A DNA stretch of 8,200 nucleotides from Acidobacteriaceae bacterium (lineage in GTDB: Bacteria > Acidobacteriota > Terriglobia > Terriglobales > Acidobacteriaceae): the NCBI GenBank assembly GCA_003165095.1, contig PLSH01000126.1:5138-13337 (forward strand), read 5' to 3'. The notes under the pieces were generated by a model. It saw nothing but the letters and a program-made list of their open reading frames with translations. It was not told the origin of the DNA and ran no database searches. This document shows positions 1 through 6,221 of the stretch, in pieces (the stretch's first letter is position 1; each line of letters starts with the position of its first letter). The translations under genes and the position numbers were made by a program.

Positions 1-693
1 CGTGCTGAGCGCGTTCGCCAATCCCTGGGAGTAGCCGGTTGCCGAAGGCGCGCCCTGAAATTCTCCGCGCACGTAGAACGCGAAACGGCCCGCGGAGCCG
101 TAGCCACTGGCGCCGGAGTAACTATTGAAGCCGTTCTCGTATGGCCGGCCGTAGTCATTGATGATCGTTGAGCCCAGATGAAAGCTGTCGTGGAGAGGCG
201 TGCCGCCGATGCCGCGAGCCACTGTGTAAACCGACTCGATGCGAGTGTTGCCCTGGTGCGTCAGGCAGGGGCCCTGAACGTCTGGGTTGAGAAAGCGGTC
301 GATGGCTTCGTAAATGTCCTGCGCTTCCCCGGCGCTCGGGTCGCCATCGGCATCCGCGTCCTGGATGCGCGCGCTCGCGTCTTCCATCATGTGTTCCAGG
401 CTGGCCCGCGTCCACGGCCTCATTCCCAAAAAGACATTGTCGACAAATCCCAGCGAGTAAAGGCGCAACGTGGCCGGATAGACCCAACTGTCGACGGGAA
501 TGTACGGGGAGCCAAGCGTGGATGGAGCGCAAACCGGTTCGGGGCGGCTTGGGTCACGTGCCAGTTGCCCGGCGCCGTCCGGTCTCCCAGGCTGCTCCGC
601 CGCCAGAAAACCGGCGGGTCCCAGAATGAGTCCTGCCAACACTGTCCCACCCAGGAGCCGAAGAGCCATCGTCCCACGCCTGCTCAAACTCAT
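1..693 (-). CDS. Wzi-like capsule assembly / outer-membrane protein, N-terminal part (runs off the left edge)
   Basis: The first 231 codons are present and the reading frame is open to the window edge. The N-terminus is a Sec signal peptide: SRR near residues 4-6, a hydrophobic core at about 12-30, and an FLAAE cleavage region near 29-33. The mature part carries YIPVDSWVYPATLRLYSLGF (64-83) and then FLGMRPWTR (88-96). This segment resembles, from memory, the start of proteins annotated as capsule assembly Wzi family in acidobacteria. Wzi is an outer-membrane beta-barrel that helps anchor capsular polysaccharide. A family-typical Asp/Gly-rich stretch DADADGDPSAGEA (113-125) follows. The start at 693 gives the complete signal peptide. 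Its GTGAGG is very close to the ATG, so ATG 669 (residue 9) is a possible alternative. It lies downstream of the E1-like gene on the same strand after 105 bp, so co-transcription is possible but unproven. The C-terminal barrel is not visible, which limits the family call. Confidence 0.72.
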   Translation of the reverse strand, partial: MSLSRRGTMALRLLGGTVLAGLILGPAGFLAAEQPGRPDGAGQLARDPSRPEPVCAPSTLGSPYIPVDSWVYPATLRLYSLGFVDNVFLGMRPWTRASLEHMMEDASARIQDADADGDPSAGEAQDIYEAIDRFLNPDVQGPCLTHQGNTRIESVYTVARGIGGTPLHDSFHLGSTIINDYGRPYENGFNSYSGASGYGSAGRFAFYVRGEFQGAPSATGYSQGLANALST

Positions 694-798
694 AACCTCA
701 CTTTATCACTCATGCGCAGCCCTCGAATGGACCAATACGCAGGTTCGATGGCCCTGATTCCCGTACCCGGCGATTTCTGGATTAGACTGCCATTTCAG

Positions 799-1692
799 TC
801 ACTTGGAAGCCGCGCGCAAGAATCTCCCGTTCGCGGCCGCTTGCTGAGATTCGTCCAGCTCGCGTCCGAATTGCGCCACAACTTCGGCCTTGAGTTTCCT
901 ACTGAATAAACGCTTGCCGGCCAAGTACCTCTCCATGGTGAGAATGGGGTCGCCCTGCGAGCTGCCGCGTTTTTGCCGGGAGCCGGAAAGGCTCCAGGGT
1001 TTGCACTCGATCAGGGTTGGGCCGTTGCCGCGCCTCGCGTGCGCAATCGCTTCAGATACCACGCGATAAATGGCTACTACATCTTCTCCATCCACCGTAA
1101 TGCCAGGCAATCCGTAATCCCGGGCCTGCGGAGCAATCTCTTCAGCCTTTGCGCCGGCTTGGCAGACAAAGAGCATCGGCAGGCGCCGTGTCGCGGCGAA
1201 ACGCAGCGGTTGTTCCCAGGCGGCGGCCATCGGCTGCTCGCAATCGCAAAACAGGGCAACGATATTTTTGCTTTTCCGGCTTCGGCGCCTGTTGAGCAGT
1301 GCCGCTGCGCTAGCCAGTTCAAATTGAGCCGCGAAGCTCGAGGTGGACCGAATCACGTTCAAGCGGCCATAAGCGCGGGGAATCGAGCCGGAAGGACCAC
1401 CGAACCAAGTGAAGATTGTCTTGAGGGGAACGCCCTTCACGAAGCACTCCAAAAGGCTGCCACGGGCAGGGCTGATCGCGTCCCCTGAGACCAGGTCGAT
1501 GGTGACGCCCACTGCGGATGCCTCATGGCGACGGGCGTCGGTGGGCTCGTTGAGAATGCGCTCTTCAAGCATGCGGCATTTCAGCATCGCCGCGTAAAGC
1601 GCAAGCAGCTTTTCGTTCGGGATCAACGAAAATCCGTCGTTCTCCCCTGCAGAAGCGGGGGCGGCAACCTGCGCCTTTTTGGGTGTGGTCAT
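799..1692 (-). CDS. Degenerate E1-alpha-like protein (2-oxo-acid dehydrogenase / thiamine diphosphate fold), probable pseudoenzyme
   Basis: This 297-residue protein follows the outline of the alpha subunit of pyruvate or branched-chain 2-oxo-acid dehydrogenase E1. It has an LYAAMLKCRMLEERI helix (31-46), LPMLFVCQ (171-178), DYGLPGITVDGEDVVAIYRVV (192-212) and ARRGNGPTLIECKPWSLSG (219-237). Active E1-alpha has a GDG...NEG...N motif that holds the Mg-thiamine diphosphate. Here that region reads FCDCEQPMAAAWEQ (148-161), then VCQAGA (176-181). The Asp is kept, but the flanking glycines, the NEG and the final Asn are gone. The HGHS-type histidine loop is replaced by LSGSRQK (235-241). No E1-beta or E2 gene is nearby. 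It starts 62 bp after argJ on the same strand. From this I infer a non-catalytic paralogue with a structural or regulatory role. The family fold is well supported; the function is unknown. Confidence 0.75.
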   Translation of the reverse strand: MTTPKKAQVAAPASAGENDGFSLIPNEKLLALYAAMLKCRMLEERILNEPTDARRHEASAVGVTIDLVSGDAISPARGSLLECFVKGVPLKTIFTWFGGPSGSIPRAYGRLNVIRSTSSFAAQFELASAAALLNRRRSRKSKNIVALFCDCEQPMAAAWEQPLRFAATRRLPMLFVCQAGAKAEEIAPQARDYGLPGITVDGEDVVAIYRVVSEAIAHARRGNGPTLIECKPWSLSGSRQKRGSSQGDPILTMERYLAGKRLFSRKLKAEVVAQFGRELDESQQAAANGRFLRAASK

Positions 1693-1754
1693 CGGGCTCG
1701 AGGAACCTCAACGGCGTTTGCTGCGATTGTAAACTGCTCAGAACAAAACCAGGT

Positions 1755-2981
1755 CTAGGTGGAGTAATCGGCGTTGATGTGGATGTACTCGGCGGTCAGG
1801 TCGGTGGTCCAGAAGACGCAGCTTCCGTCTCCCTGGTGGAGATTGATGGAGATGGAAAACTCCTCCTGGCTGAGATAGGCGTGGGCTGCGGCTTCGTCGA
1901 ATTCGGGAGCGCGGCCTCCATCGCGGCAGATGGGCAGCTCACCGAAGGTGATGTCGATTCGATTGGGGTCGATTTCTGCGCCGGAGTAGCCGATGGCGGC
2001 GGCGAGCCTTCCCCAGTTGGGATCGCATCCGGCCCAGGCGGTCTTTACGAGGGGAGAGTGGGCGATGGCTTTGGCCACTCGCAAAGCGTCGGCGTCAGAG
2101 GCTGTTCCGGTGATGCGCAGTTCCACCACATGGGAGACGCCCTCGCCGTCGGCAACAATCTGCCGGGCAAGAGAAGTGCAAACCTGGGTCAGCGCGGACT
2201 GAAACGCCGGGTTCCCGGGGCCGATCGAAGCTCCGCTGGCGCCCGACGCCAGCAGTAGCACCGTGTCGTTGGTCGACGTATCGCCATCCACTGAAATGCG
2301 GTTGAAGCTGACCTCGATGGCCTGCCGAAGATACAAGTCGAGGCCGGCCGGCTCGATCGCCGCATCGGTGAGGATGTAGACCAGCATGGTGGCGTGGGGC
2401 ACCAGTTGCGGGTGAATCATGCCTGACCCCTTACCCAGGGCGGCGATGCGGATCTCCCGCTCCACGCCATCCTCGCCGGTTATCTCGAAGTGTGCGAATG
2501 CGGTCTTCTCCACCGTGTCGGTAGTCAGGATTGCATGTGCCGCTTCAAGAAAATGGTCGGACTCAGGTCCAAGCCGCGCGGCCAGGCCGGGCATGGCGGC
2601 GACCAGCTTTTCAGCGGGAAGCGGGACGCCGATGACGCCCGTCGAGGAGGGAAAAACCTCTTCCGGACAGCAGCCGAACACCTGGGCCGCGGCAGCGCAG
2701 GTGGCGCGCGCGGCGTCCAGGCCGGCCTGGCCGGCGGCGCAGTTGGCATTGCCGGCGTTGATCGCAGCCACACGAACCTTGCCACCTGATGTGCGAAGGT
2801 TCTCCTTATCGATAATCAGGGGCGCGGCGATCACCCGGTTGGCGGTGAAGGCCGCGGCCGCGCTCGCCGCCGCATCGGCCACAATAAGGGCGAAATCGGG
2901 GCGGCCGCTGGCTTTGAGTCCGGCCTTTGCTGCGCCAAACCGGAAACCGCGGGGAATGAGAAATCCAGACAGGTCACTCAT
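1755..2981 (-). CDS. argJ: Glutamate N-acetyltransferase / amino-acid N-acetyltransferase (ArgJ)
   Basis: ArgJ moves the acetyl group from N-acetylornithine to glutamate in the cyclic arginine pathway; bifunctional members also make N-acetylglutamate from acetyl-CoA. The 408 residues match the usual full length. Visible landmarks are AAINAGNANCAAG (72-84), SSTGVIGVPLP (112-122), LGKGSGMIHP (182-191), the autocleavage site HATMLVYI with the presumed nucleophile Thr198, SVDGDTSTND further on, and WGRLAAAIGYSGA. ArgJ self-cleaves before this Thr into alpha and beta chains, and the residues needed are present. The stretch between IHP and ATML (QLVPH) looks about three residues longer than the common IHPNMATML form. 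The start is preceded by GAAGG at about 10 nt. It is transcribed divergently from the cyclase gene across a spacer with a CRP-type palindrome. No other arg gene is in view, so mono- or bifunctionality cannot be told. Confidence 0.95.
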   Translation of the reverse strand: MSDLSGFLIPRGFRFGAAKAGLKASGRPDFALIVADAAASAAAAFTANRVIAAPLIIDKENLRTSGGKVRVAAINAGNANCAAGQAGLDAARATCAAAAQVFGCCPEEVFPSSTGVIGVPLPAEKLVAAMPGLAARLGPESDHFLEAAHAILTTDTVEKTAFAHFEITGEDGVEREIRIAALGKGSGMIHPQLVPHATMLVYILTDAAIEPAGLDLYLRQAIEVSFNRISVDGDTSTNDTVLLLASGASGASIGPGNPAFQSALTQVCTSLARQIVADGEGVSHVVELRITGTASDADALRVAKAIAHSPLVKTAWAGCDPNWGRLAAAIGYSGAEIDPNRIDITFGELPICRDGGRAPEFDEAAAHAYLSQEEFSISINLHQGDGSCVFWTTDLTAEYIHINADYST

Positions 2982-3045
2982 GGCTTCAAACCTTCAATTT
3001 AACAGGTAGGTCGGGGTCGGCAAACCTGGCAGATTTTCTGCGTTT

Positions 3046-3061
3046 TGTGATCCAAATCACA
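3046..3061. promoter_or_regulatory. Perfect CRP/FNR-family operator palindrome in the divergent argJ/cyclase spacer
   Basis: The sequence TGTGATCCAAATCACA is a perfect TGTGA-N6-TCACA inverted repeat, the classical CRP consensus half-sites. It also contains a GTGAT...ATCAC core compatible with other CRP/FNR-family regulators. Its centre is about 49 nt before the cyclase ATG and about 72 nt before the argJ ATG. A weak AATACT box (3087-3092) would put the centre about 45 nt upstream of a cyclase transcript start, close to the class II activator position. Which regulator binds here, and whether it acts on one or both genes, is inference. Confidence 0.7.
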
Positions 3062-3102
3062 TTAGTGTAACTGCCTAGCGTGGTCAAATACTTTAGGTAA
3101 AA

Positions 3103-4050
3103 ATGAAAGAGACCCCCAAGTCCAGTAAATCCGACATCAAGAGCGCCATCAACGATCCCGGTTTTTATCGTGAGTTGCTCGATCAAATGAGCGACGGTGT
3201 CTACTTTGTAGACCGGGAAAGGCGCATTCAGTATTGGAATAAAGGCGCCGAACAGCTCACCGGATACTCGTCCGATGAGCTGATGGGTAGGTACTGCCAG
3301 GACGACATACTGTGTCACGTGGATTATGCGGGACACAGGTTGTGCCAGGAGAGTTGTCCGTTGGCCGAGTCCATTGCCAGCGGAGACACGCACGAGGCGA
3401 GTCTCTTCCTGCGTCATAAACAGGGGCGGCGCGTGCCCGTGCTGGTGCGCGTGCAACCGCTTCGGGATGCTGCCGGCGCCGTTATCGGGGCCATCGAAAT
3501 CTTCAGCGACGATTCGGCGCGGAACGAGGCCCAGCGCAAGACCGAGGCCATGAACCGGCTGGCTTTTCTTGACCATCTCACCCAACTGCCAAATCGCCGC
3601 TTCATGGAGATATCGCTAAGCTCTGCGCTGGCCGAAGTTGTGGAACACAAGGACCCGCTCGGATTGTTGCTGATCGATCTTGACGGCTTCAAGGGAATCA
3701 ACGATAGTTTCGGCCACAACTGCGGAGATCGTGCCCTGCAGGAAGCGTCGCGGACTTTGACTGCGTCGCTGCGCCCCACGGATACCGTCGGGCGATGGGG
3801 CGGCGATGAGTTTCTGGCCATCGCCCGCAATGTGAACCTGGAAGGCTTGAACAGGCTGGCCGAGAGATGTGTTGCACTGGTCGCGCAAACCTCGGTCCCC
3901 AGCAACGATGAAAGGCGTATATCCCTATCCATTTCAGTGGGCGCCGCGCTCTCCCGTCCCGGTGAAACCGGGGAGCAGCTCCTGCAGCGGGCTGACCAAC
4001 TGATGTACCGCAGCAAGGCTGGCGGCCGCGGTCACGCAACCGTGGAATAG
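3103..4050 (+). CDS. PAS-GGDEF diguanylate cyclase with a cysteine-rich PAS domain
   Basis: This protein makes the second messenger cyclic di-GMP from two GTP. It has 315 residues and no membrane segment, so it should be cytosolic. A PAS sensor domain covers about residues 20-135 (YFVDRERRIQYWNKGAEQLTGYSSDEL), and a short linker leads to the GGDEF domain at about 150-313 (LDHLTQLPNRRF). Catalytic residues are intact: metal-binding Asp192 in IDLDGFKGIND, FGHNCGD, and GGDEF at 233-237. An RxxD product-inhibition site (R224-D227) sits five residues before GGDEF, as in feedback-inhibited cyclases. The PAS domain has four cysteines, C65, C71, C81 and C85 (C-x5-C-x9-C-x3-C), which could bind a metal or Fe-S centre or act as a redox switch; that is inference. 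The start has AGG five nt upstream. The ABC ATPase gene follows after 48 bp and may share the transcript. Confidence 0.93.
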   Translation: MKETPKSSKSDIKSAINDPGFYRELLDQMSDGVYFVDRERRIQYWNKGAEQLTGYSSDELMGRYCQDDILCHVDYAGHRLCQESCPLAESIASGDTHEASLFLRHKQGRRVPVLVRVQPLRDAAGAVIGAIEIFSDDSARNEAQRKTEAMNRLAFLDHLTQLPNRRFMEISLSSALAEVVEHKDPLGLLLIDLDGFKGINDSFGHNCGDRALQEASRTLTASLRPTDTVGRWGGDEFLAIARNVNLEGLNRLAERCVALVAQTSVPSNDERRISLSISVGAALSRPGETGEQLLQRADQLMYRSKAGGRGHATVE

Positions 4051-4098
4051 CCGATGCGGATTTCCGCGTGAGGATTCTGTTCGGATAAGCTGGGATTT

Positions 4099-4920
4099 GT
4101 GAATGGCAATCCTTCCAGCCAGATTCAAACCTGTGAAAACAGCGAAGCGGATTTCCTTGAGCTCCGCGGAGTGGATGTGGCCCGCGGCGAGCGCGTGGTC
4201 CTGCACGACGTGAACCTGAGCATCCGCGCCGGCGAGCATGTGGCCATCCTCGGCCCTAACGGCTGCGGAAAATCCACGCTGATCCTGACCGTAACCTGCC
4301 AGATCTATCCAATTGTGAGCCCCGGAATGCGCGTTCGCATCTTCGGTCGCGAGCGTTGGGATCTGACCGAGCTGCGCCGGCACTTCGGCGTGGTGGGAAC
4401 CGATCTGCCGGGCGAGCGGACTGCCGTCACCACCGGCCTGGACGCCGTGATCGCGGGATTCTTTTCGGCATCTACGCTGTGGCCCAATCTGCATGTGACC
4501 GAAGAGATGCGCGCTCGCGCCTGGGAAGCGCTTGAACGCATGGAGGCCACGCGCCTCGCCGGTCAGTTGGTCGGCGCCATGTCGGCCGGCGAGAAGCGCC
4601 GCATTCTCATTGCGCGGGCCCTGGTGCACCGCCCCCGCCAACTGCTGCTCGACGAGCCCTCCAATGCCCTCGATCTCGCCGCGCAACGCGACCTGCGCGA
4701 AACGCTGCGCAGGCTGGCCGGCGAAGGCACCGGGCTGGTGCTGGTCACCCACCATCTGGGAGATATTCTGCCGGAGATTGAGCGGATCATCCTCATGCGT
4801 GACGGACGCATTGTGGGCGATGGCCCGCGCCAGGAACTCCTGACCGAAGCCACGCTGAGCGGGCTGTTTCATACGCCGGTGCGCATCGGCCGCGACGAGG
4901 AGTGGCTGCATAGCTGGTAA
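4099..4920 (+). CDS. Orphan ABC-type ATPase, ModF/YlmA-like (COG1119-like)
   Basis: A single 273-residue nucleotide-binding domain. Walker A is GPNGCGKST (52-60), the signature is MSAGEKRR (161-168, a variant of LSGGQ), Walker B is LLLDEP (182-187), the D-loop is NALD (189-192) and the switch histidine lies in VTHH (216-219). The signature variant and the VTHHLGDILPEIERIILMRDGRI segment resemble the ModF/YlmA/PhrA group of lone ATPases, not a standard importer. The usual Q-loop glutamine is not obvious; that region reads FGVVGTDLPGER (96-107). No permease or binding protein is near, so the substrate is unknown. The chosen start is GTG at 4099, because no better-placed ATG in this frame precedes the core beta strands; its ribosome site (GGGA three nt away) is poor. 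It follows the cyclase gene by 48 bp and may be translated from the same mRNA. Confidence 0.85.
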   Translation: MNGNPSSQIQTCENSEADFLELRGVDVARGERVVLHDVNLSIRAGEHVAILGPNGCGKSTLILTVTCQIYPIVSPGMRVRIFGRERWDLTELRRHFGVVGTDLPGERTAVTTGLDAVIAGFFSASTLWPNLHVTEEMRARAWEALERMEATRLAGQLVGAMSAGEKRRILIARALVHRPRQLLLDEPSNALDLAAQRDLRETLRRLAGEGTGLVLVTHHLGDILPEIERIILMRDGRIVGDGPRQELLTEATLSGLFHTPVRIGRDEEWLHSW

Positions 4921-4973
4921 CGACAGGGAACAGTCCTCCACTGGCAAAGCCGACCCACGGGGAATGAAACTGT

Positions 4974-5017
4974 GCCCCATCCATCGGACGTCTTTGTTTT
5001 TGTCCGATGGGTGGGGC
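4974..5017. repeat. Long hairpin, REP-like palindrome or terminator after the ABC ATPase gene
   Basis: The left arm GCCCCATCCATCGGAC (4974-4989) pairs with GTCCGATGGGTGGGGC (5002-5017) over 16 bp with a single G-U pair, around a T-rich 12-nt loop. No T run follows the stem, so it is not a canonical intrinsic terminator. Its position 53 bp after a stop codon would fit either a terminator or a dispersed palindromic repeat. In the rest of 4921-5216 I see no gene. Confidence 0.6.
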
Positions 5018-5180
5018 GGCATGAACCTGGGGGCCTATACTCATTTCTCAACAACTTACGAACTTGTTTTCTTCCTAGGTACCCCTCTCTGCGCGGCAAG
5101 TCAATCCTGAGCCGGCGGGAGTGGAACGCATGGCTTGGCGTTTTATGTCCTTCCGTCGTTCATTGTGGTAGTATTGCGGT

Positions 5181-5204
5181 CAATTGGCCCCCCTTGGCCA
5201 ATTG
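5181..5204. repeat. 9-bp perfect inverted repeat directly upstream of the aldo/keto reductase ribosome site
   Basis: CAATTGGCC (5181-5189) is matched by GGCCAATTG (5196-5204) with a 6-nt spacer. Only one base separates the right arm from the GGAGG ribosome binding site (5206-5210). The words ATTGCGGTCAA (5173-5183) and ATTGCGGAGGTCAA (5201-5214) flank or overlap it as near-direct repeats. It could be an operator or an mRNA hairpin that affects ribosome access. A weak TAGTAT box lies at 5169-5174. Confidence 0.55.
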
Positions 5205-5216
5205 CGGAGGTCAAGT

Positions 5217-6098
5217 ATGTCTGAGCTTTCAAGGCGAAATTTTCTTAAATCCGGCGTCGTGGCGGGCGCGCTGGCAGGCGTCGGCACCCTTCCCCTGCAT
5301 GCTGAGCGGCAAACCGCCACCAGCCTGGTCACTTTGGGCAAATCCGACATAAAGGTGACACGCCTCGCGCTCGGCACCGGGAGCTTCAACGGCCATATCC
5401 AGCAGCAGATTGGCCAGGAGGGTCTCACGCGGCTGGTGCACTACGCATATGATCGCGGCATCCGCTTTTTTGAGACCGCCGAATCCTACGGCCAATCGCA
5501 GCAGATGCTGGCTGTGGCGCTCAAAGGCATTCCGCGCGAGACTTACGTGCTCATGACCAAAGTGACCACCGATGAGGGCGTCGATCCGCATGTGAGATTT
5601 GAACAGCTGCGCAGAAACTCAAACACCGACTACTTCGACATCATGCTTCTCCACTGGCAGCACACGGGGACCTGGCCGGAAGACACGCGGCACTGGCAGG
5701 ACGCGATTCTTGAGGCCGAGCGGAAGAAGACCATTCTGAGCCACGGCGCGTCGGTGCACGGGCTGCCGGCTTTGCGCCGAGTGCCAGGCAACCAGTTCCT
5801 GCAGATCGCCATGATCCGCATGAACCACAAGGGCGTTCGCATGGATGCCGAAGAGCATGACGCCGACGTCCTGGGCGATGTGAACGAAGTGCTGGAGCAT
5901 ACCAGGCAGGCTCGCAAGGAAGGCATGGGCGTAATCAGCATGAAGCTGGTGGGCGAAGGCGTCTTTAACCAGGAAGACCGCCAGCGCGCCATGCGCTTTG
6001 CGTTCAAAAATGCCGGCGTGGACAGCGTGACCGTGGGTTACAAGAGCAACGCGGAGATCGACGAAGCCATCCAGAACATCAATATGGCGCTGGCATAA
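5217..6098 (+). CDS. Tat-exported aldo/keto reductase
   Basis: A 293-residue NAD(P)H-dependent oxidoreductase of the aldo/keto reductase TIM-barrel family. The N-terminus is a twin-arginine signal: SRRNFLK (5-11), then a hydrophobic stretch at about 13-27 and a likely cleavage near HAE (28-30). The folded enzyme should thus be exported with cofactor bound. The start is ATG 5217, because GGAGG (5206-5210) sits six nt upstream; a longer reading from an upstream TTG would bury the Tat signal. The catalytic tetrad is Asp-Tyr-Lys-His. Here Tyr91 (in ETAESYG), Lys115 (LMTKV) and His146 (MLLHW) are present, but the Asp position is Glu86 (RFFETAESYG). The C-terminal part contains MGVISMKLVGEG (237-248) and DSVTVGYKSNAEIDEAI (269-285), typical of the family. 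The substrate is unknown. No partner gene is adjacent, and the gene appears to be transcribed alone. Confidence 0.92.
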   Translation: MSELSRRNFLKSGVVAGALAGVGTLPLHAERQTATSLVTLGKSDIKVTRLALGTGSFNGHIQQQIGQEGLTRLVHYAYDRGIRFFETAESYGQSQQMLAVALKGIPRETYVLMTKVTTDEGVDPHVRFEQLRRNSNTDYFDIMLLHWQHTGTWPEDTRHWQDAILEAERKKTILSHGASVHGLPALRRVPGNQFLQIAMIRMNHKGVRMDAEEHDADVLGDVNEVLEHTRQARKEGMGVISMKLVGEGVFNQEDRQRAMRFAFKNAGVDSVTVGYKSNAEIDEAIQNINMALA

Positions 6099-6108
6099 CC
6101 TCTCGCCC

Positions 6109-6137
6109 TTGACGCCGCCGCGCAACTCAAGTACGGT
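6109..6137 (+). promoter_or_regulatory. Candidate sigma-70-type promoter for the small unit at 6144-6361
   Basis: TTGACG (6109-6114) matches five of six bases of the -35 consensus. Exactly 17 bp later comes TACGGT (6132-6137), which keeps the TA...T core of the -10 box but only three of six bases. Transcription would start near 6144, just before the strong ribosome binding site. The -10 box is weak, so this rests mainly on spacing and on what follows. Confidence 0.4.
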
Positions 6138-6150
6138 GGGCTTACACGGG

Positions 6151-6169
6151 AAAGGAGGTTGATCCAGCC
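6151..6169 (+). promoter_or_regulatory. Shine-Dalgarno region with extended complementarity to the 16S rRNA 3' tail
   Basis: AAAGGAGGTTGATCCAGCC differs from the exact complement of the common bacterial 16S rRNA end (GGCTGGATCACCTCCTTT) by one inserted T. About 18 bases can pair, far beyond the usual 4-7. GGAGG ends 12 nt before the ATG at 6171, which is longer than optimal spacing. It may be a ribosome-recruiting site or a fragment or mimic of the 16S end read antisense. Confidence 0.6.
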
Positions 6170-6170
6170 T

Positions 6171-6221
6171 ATGCAAAAAGATTGTTCGAGTTGTTCGTTA
6201 CGTGAGGTGACTGAGGCCTAG
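6171..6221 (+). CDS. Possible 16-residue leader peptide rich in Cys and Ser
   Basis: The reading frame encodes MQKDCSSCSLREVTEA and stops at TAG. It follows the very strong ribosome binding region 6151-6169, and its stop codon falls in the 6-nt bulge of the RNA stem described at 6209-6308. Five consecutive codons specify Cys-Ser-Ser-Cys-Ser, a composition seen in attenuator leader peptides that sense amino-acid supply; applying that here is inference. No biosynthetic gene follows on this strand before nrdR. The frame is short enough to occur by chance. The frame that reads VDPAYAKRLFELFVT through the same bases is an alternative without a visible start. Confidence 0.35.
   Translation: MQKDCSSCSLREVTEA

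Noticed and set aside
178..909. Open frame of 243 codons on the plus strand
   Set aside because: It lies opposite the Wzi-like gene and the end of the E1-like gene, has no family-like motifs, and crosses the gap between two better supported genes.
3934..5022. Open frame of 362 codons on the minus strand
   Set aside because: It is the antisense of the ABC ATPase gene and the cyclase 3' end; the plus-strand proteins have complete catalytic motifs.
5050..5068. AT-rich hairpin AACAACTT / AACTTGTT followed by a T-rich run, as a terminator
   Set aside because: The stem has only seven weak pairs with an internal mismatch, so it would be unstable.
5184..5216. Upstream TTG start for the aldo/keto reductase
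   Set aside because: It would place 11 residues before the Tat signal and overlap the palindrome; GGAGG six bases before ATG 5217 decides the start.
6139..6180. A 16S rRNA gene end on the minus strand
   Set aside because: Similarity covers only the last 18 or so bases with an insertion, and the adjoining sequence does not resemble 16S.
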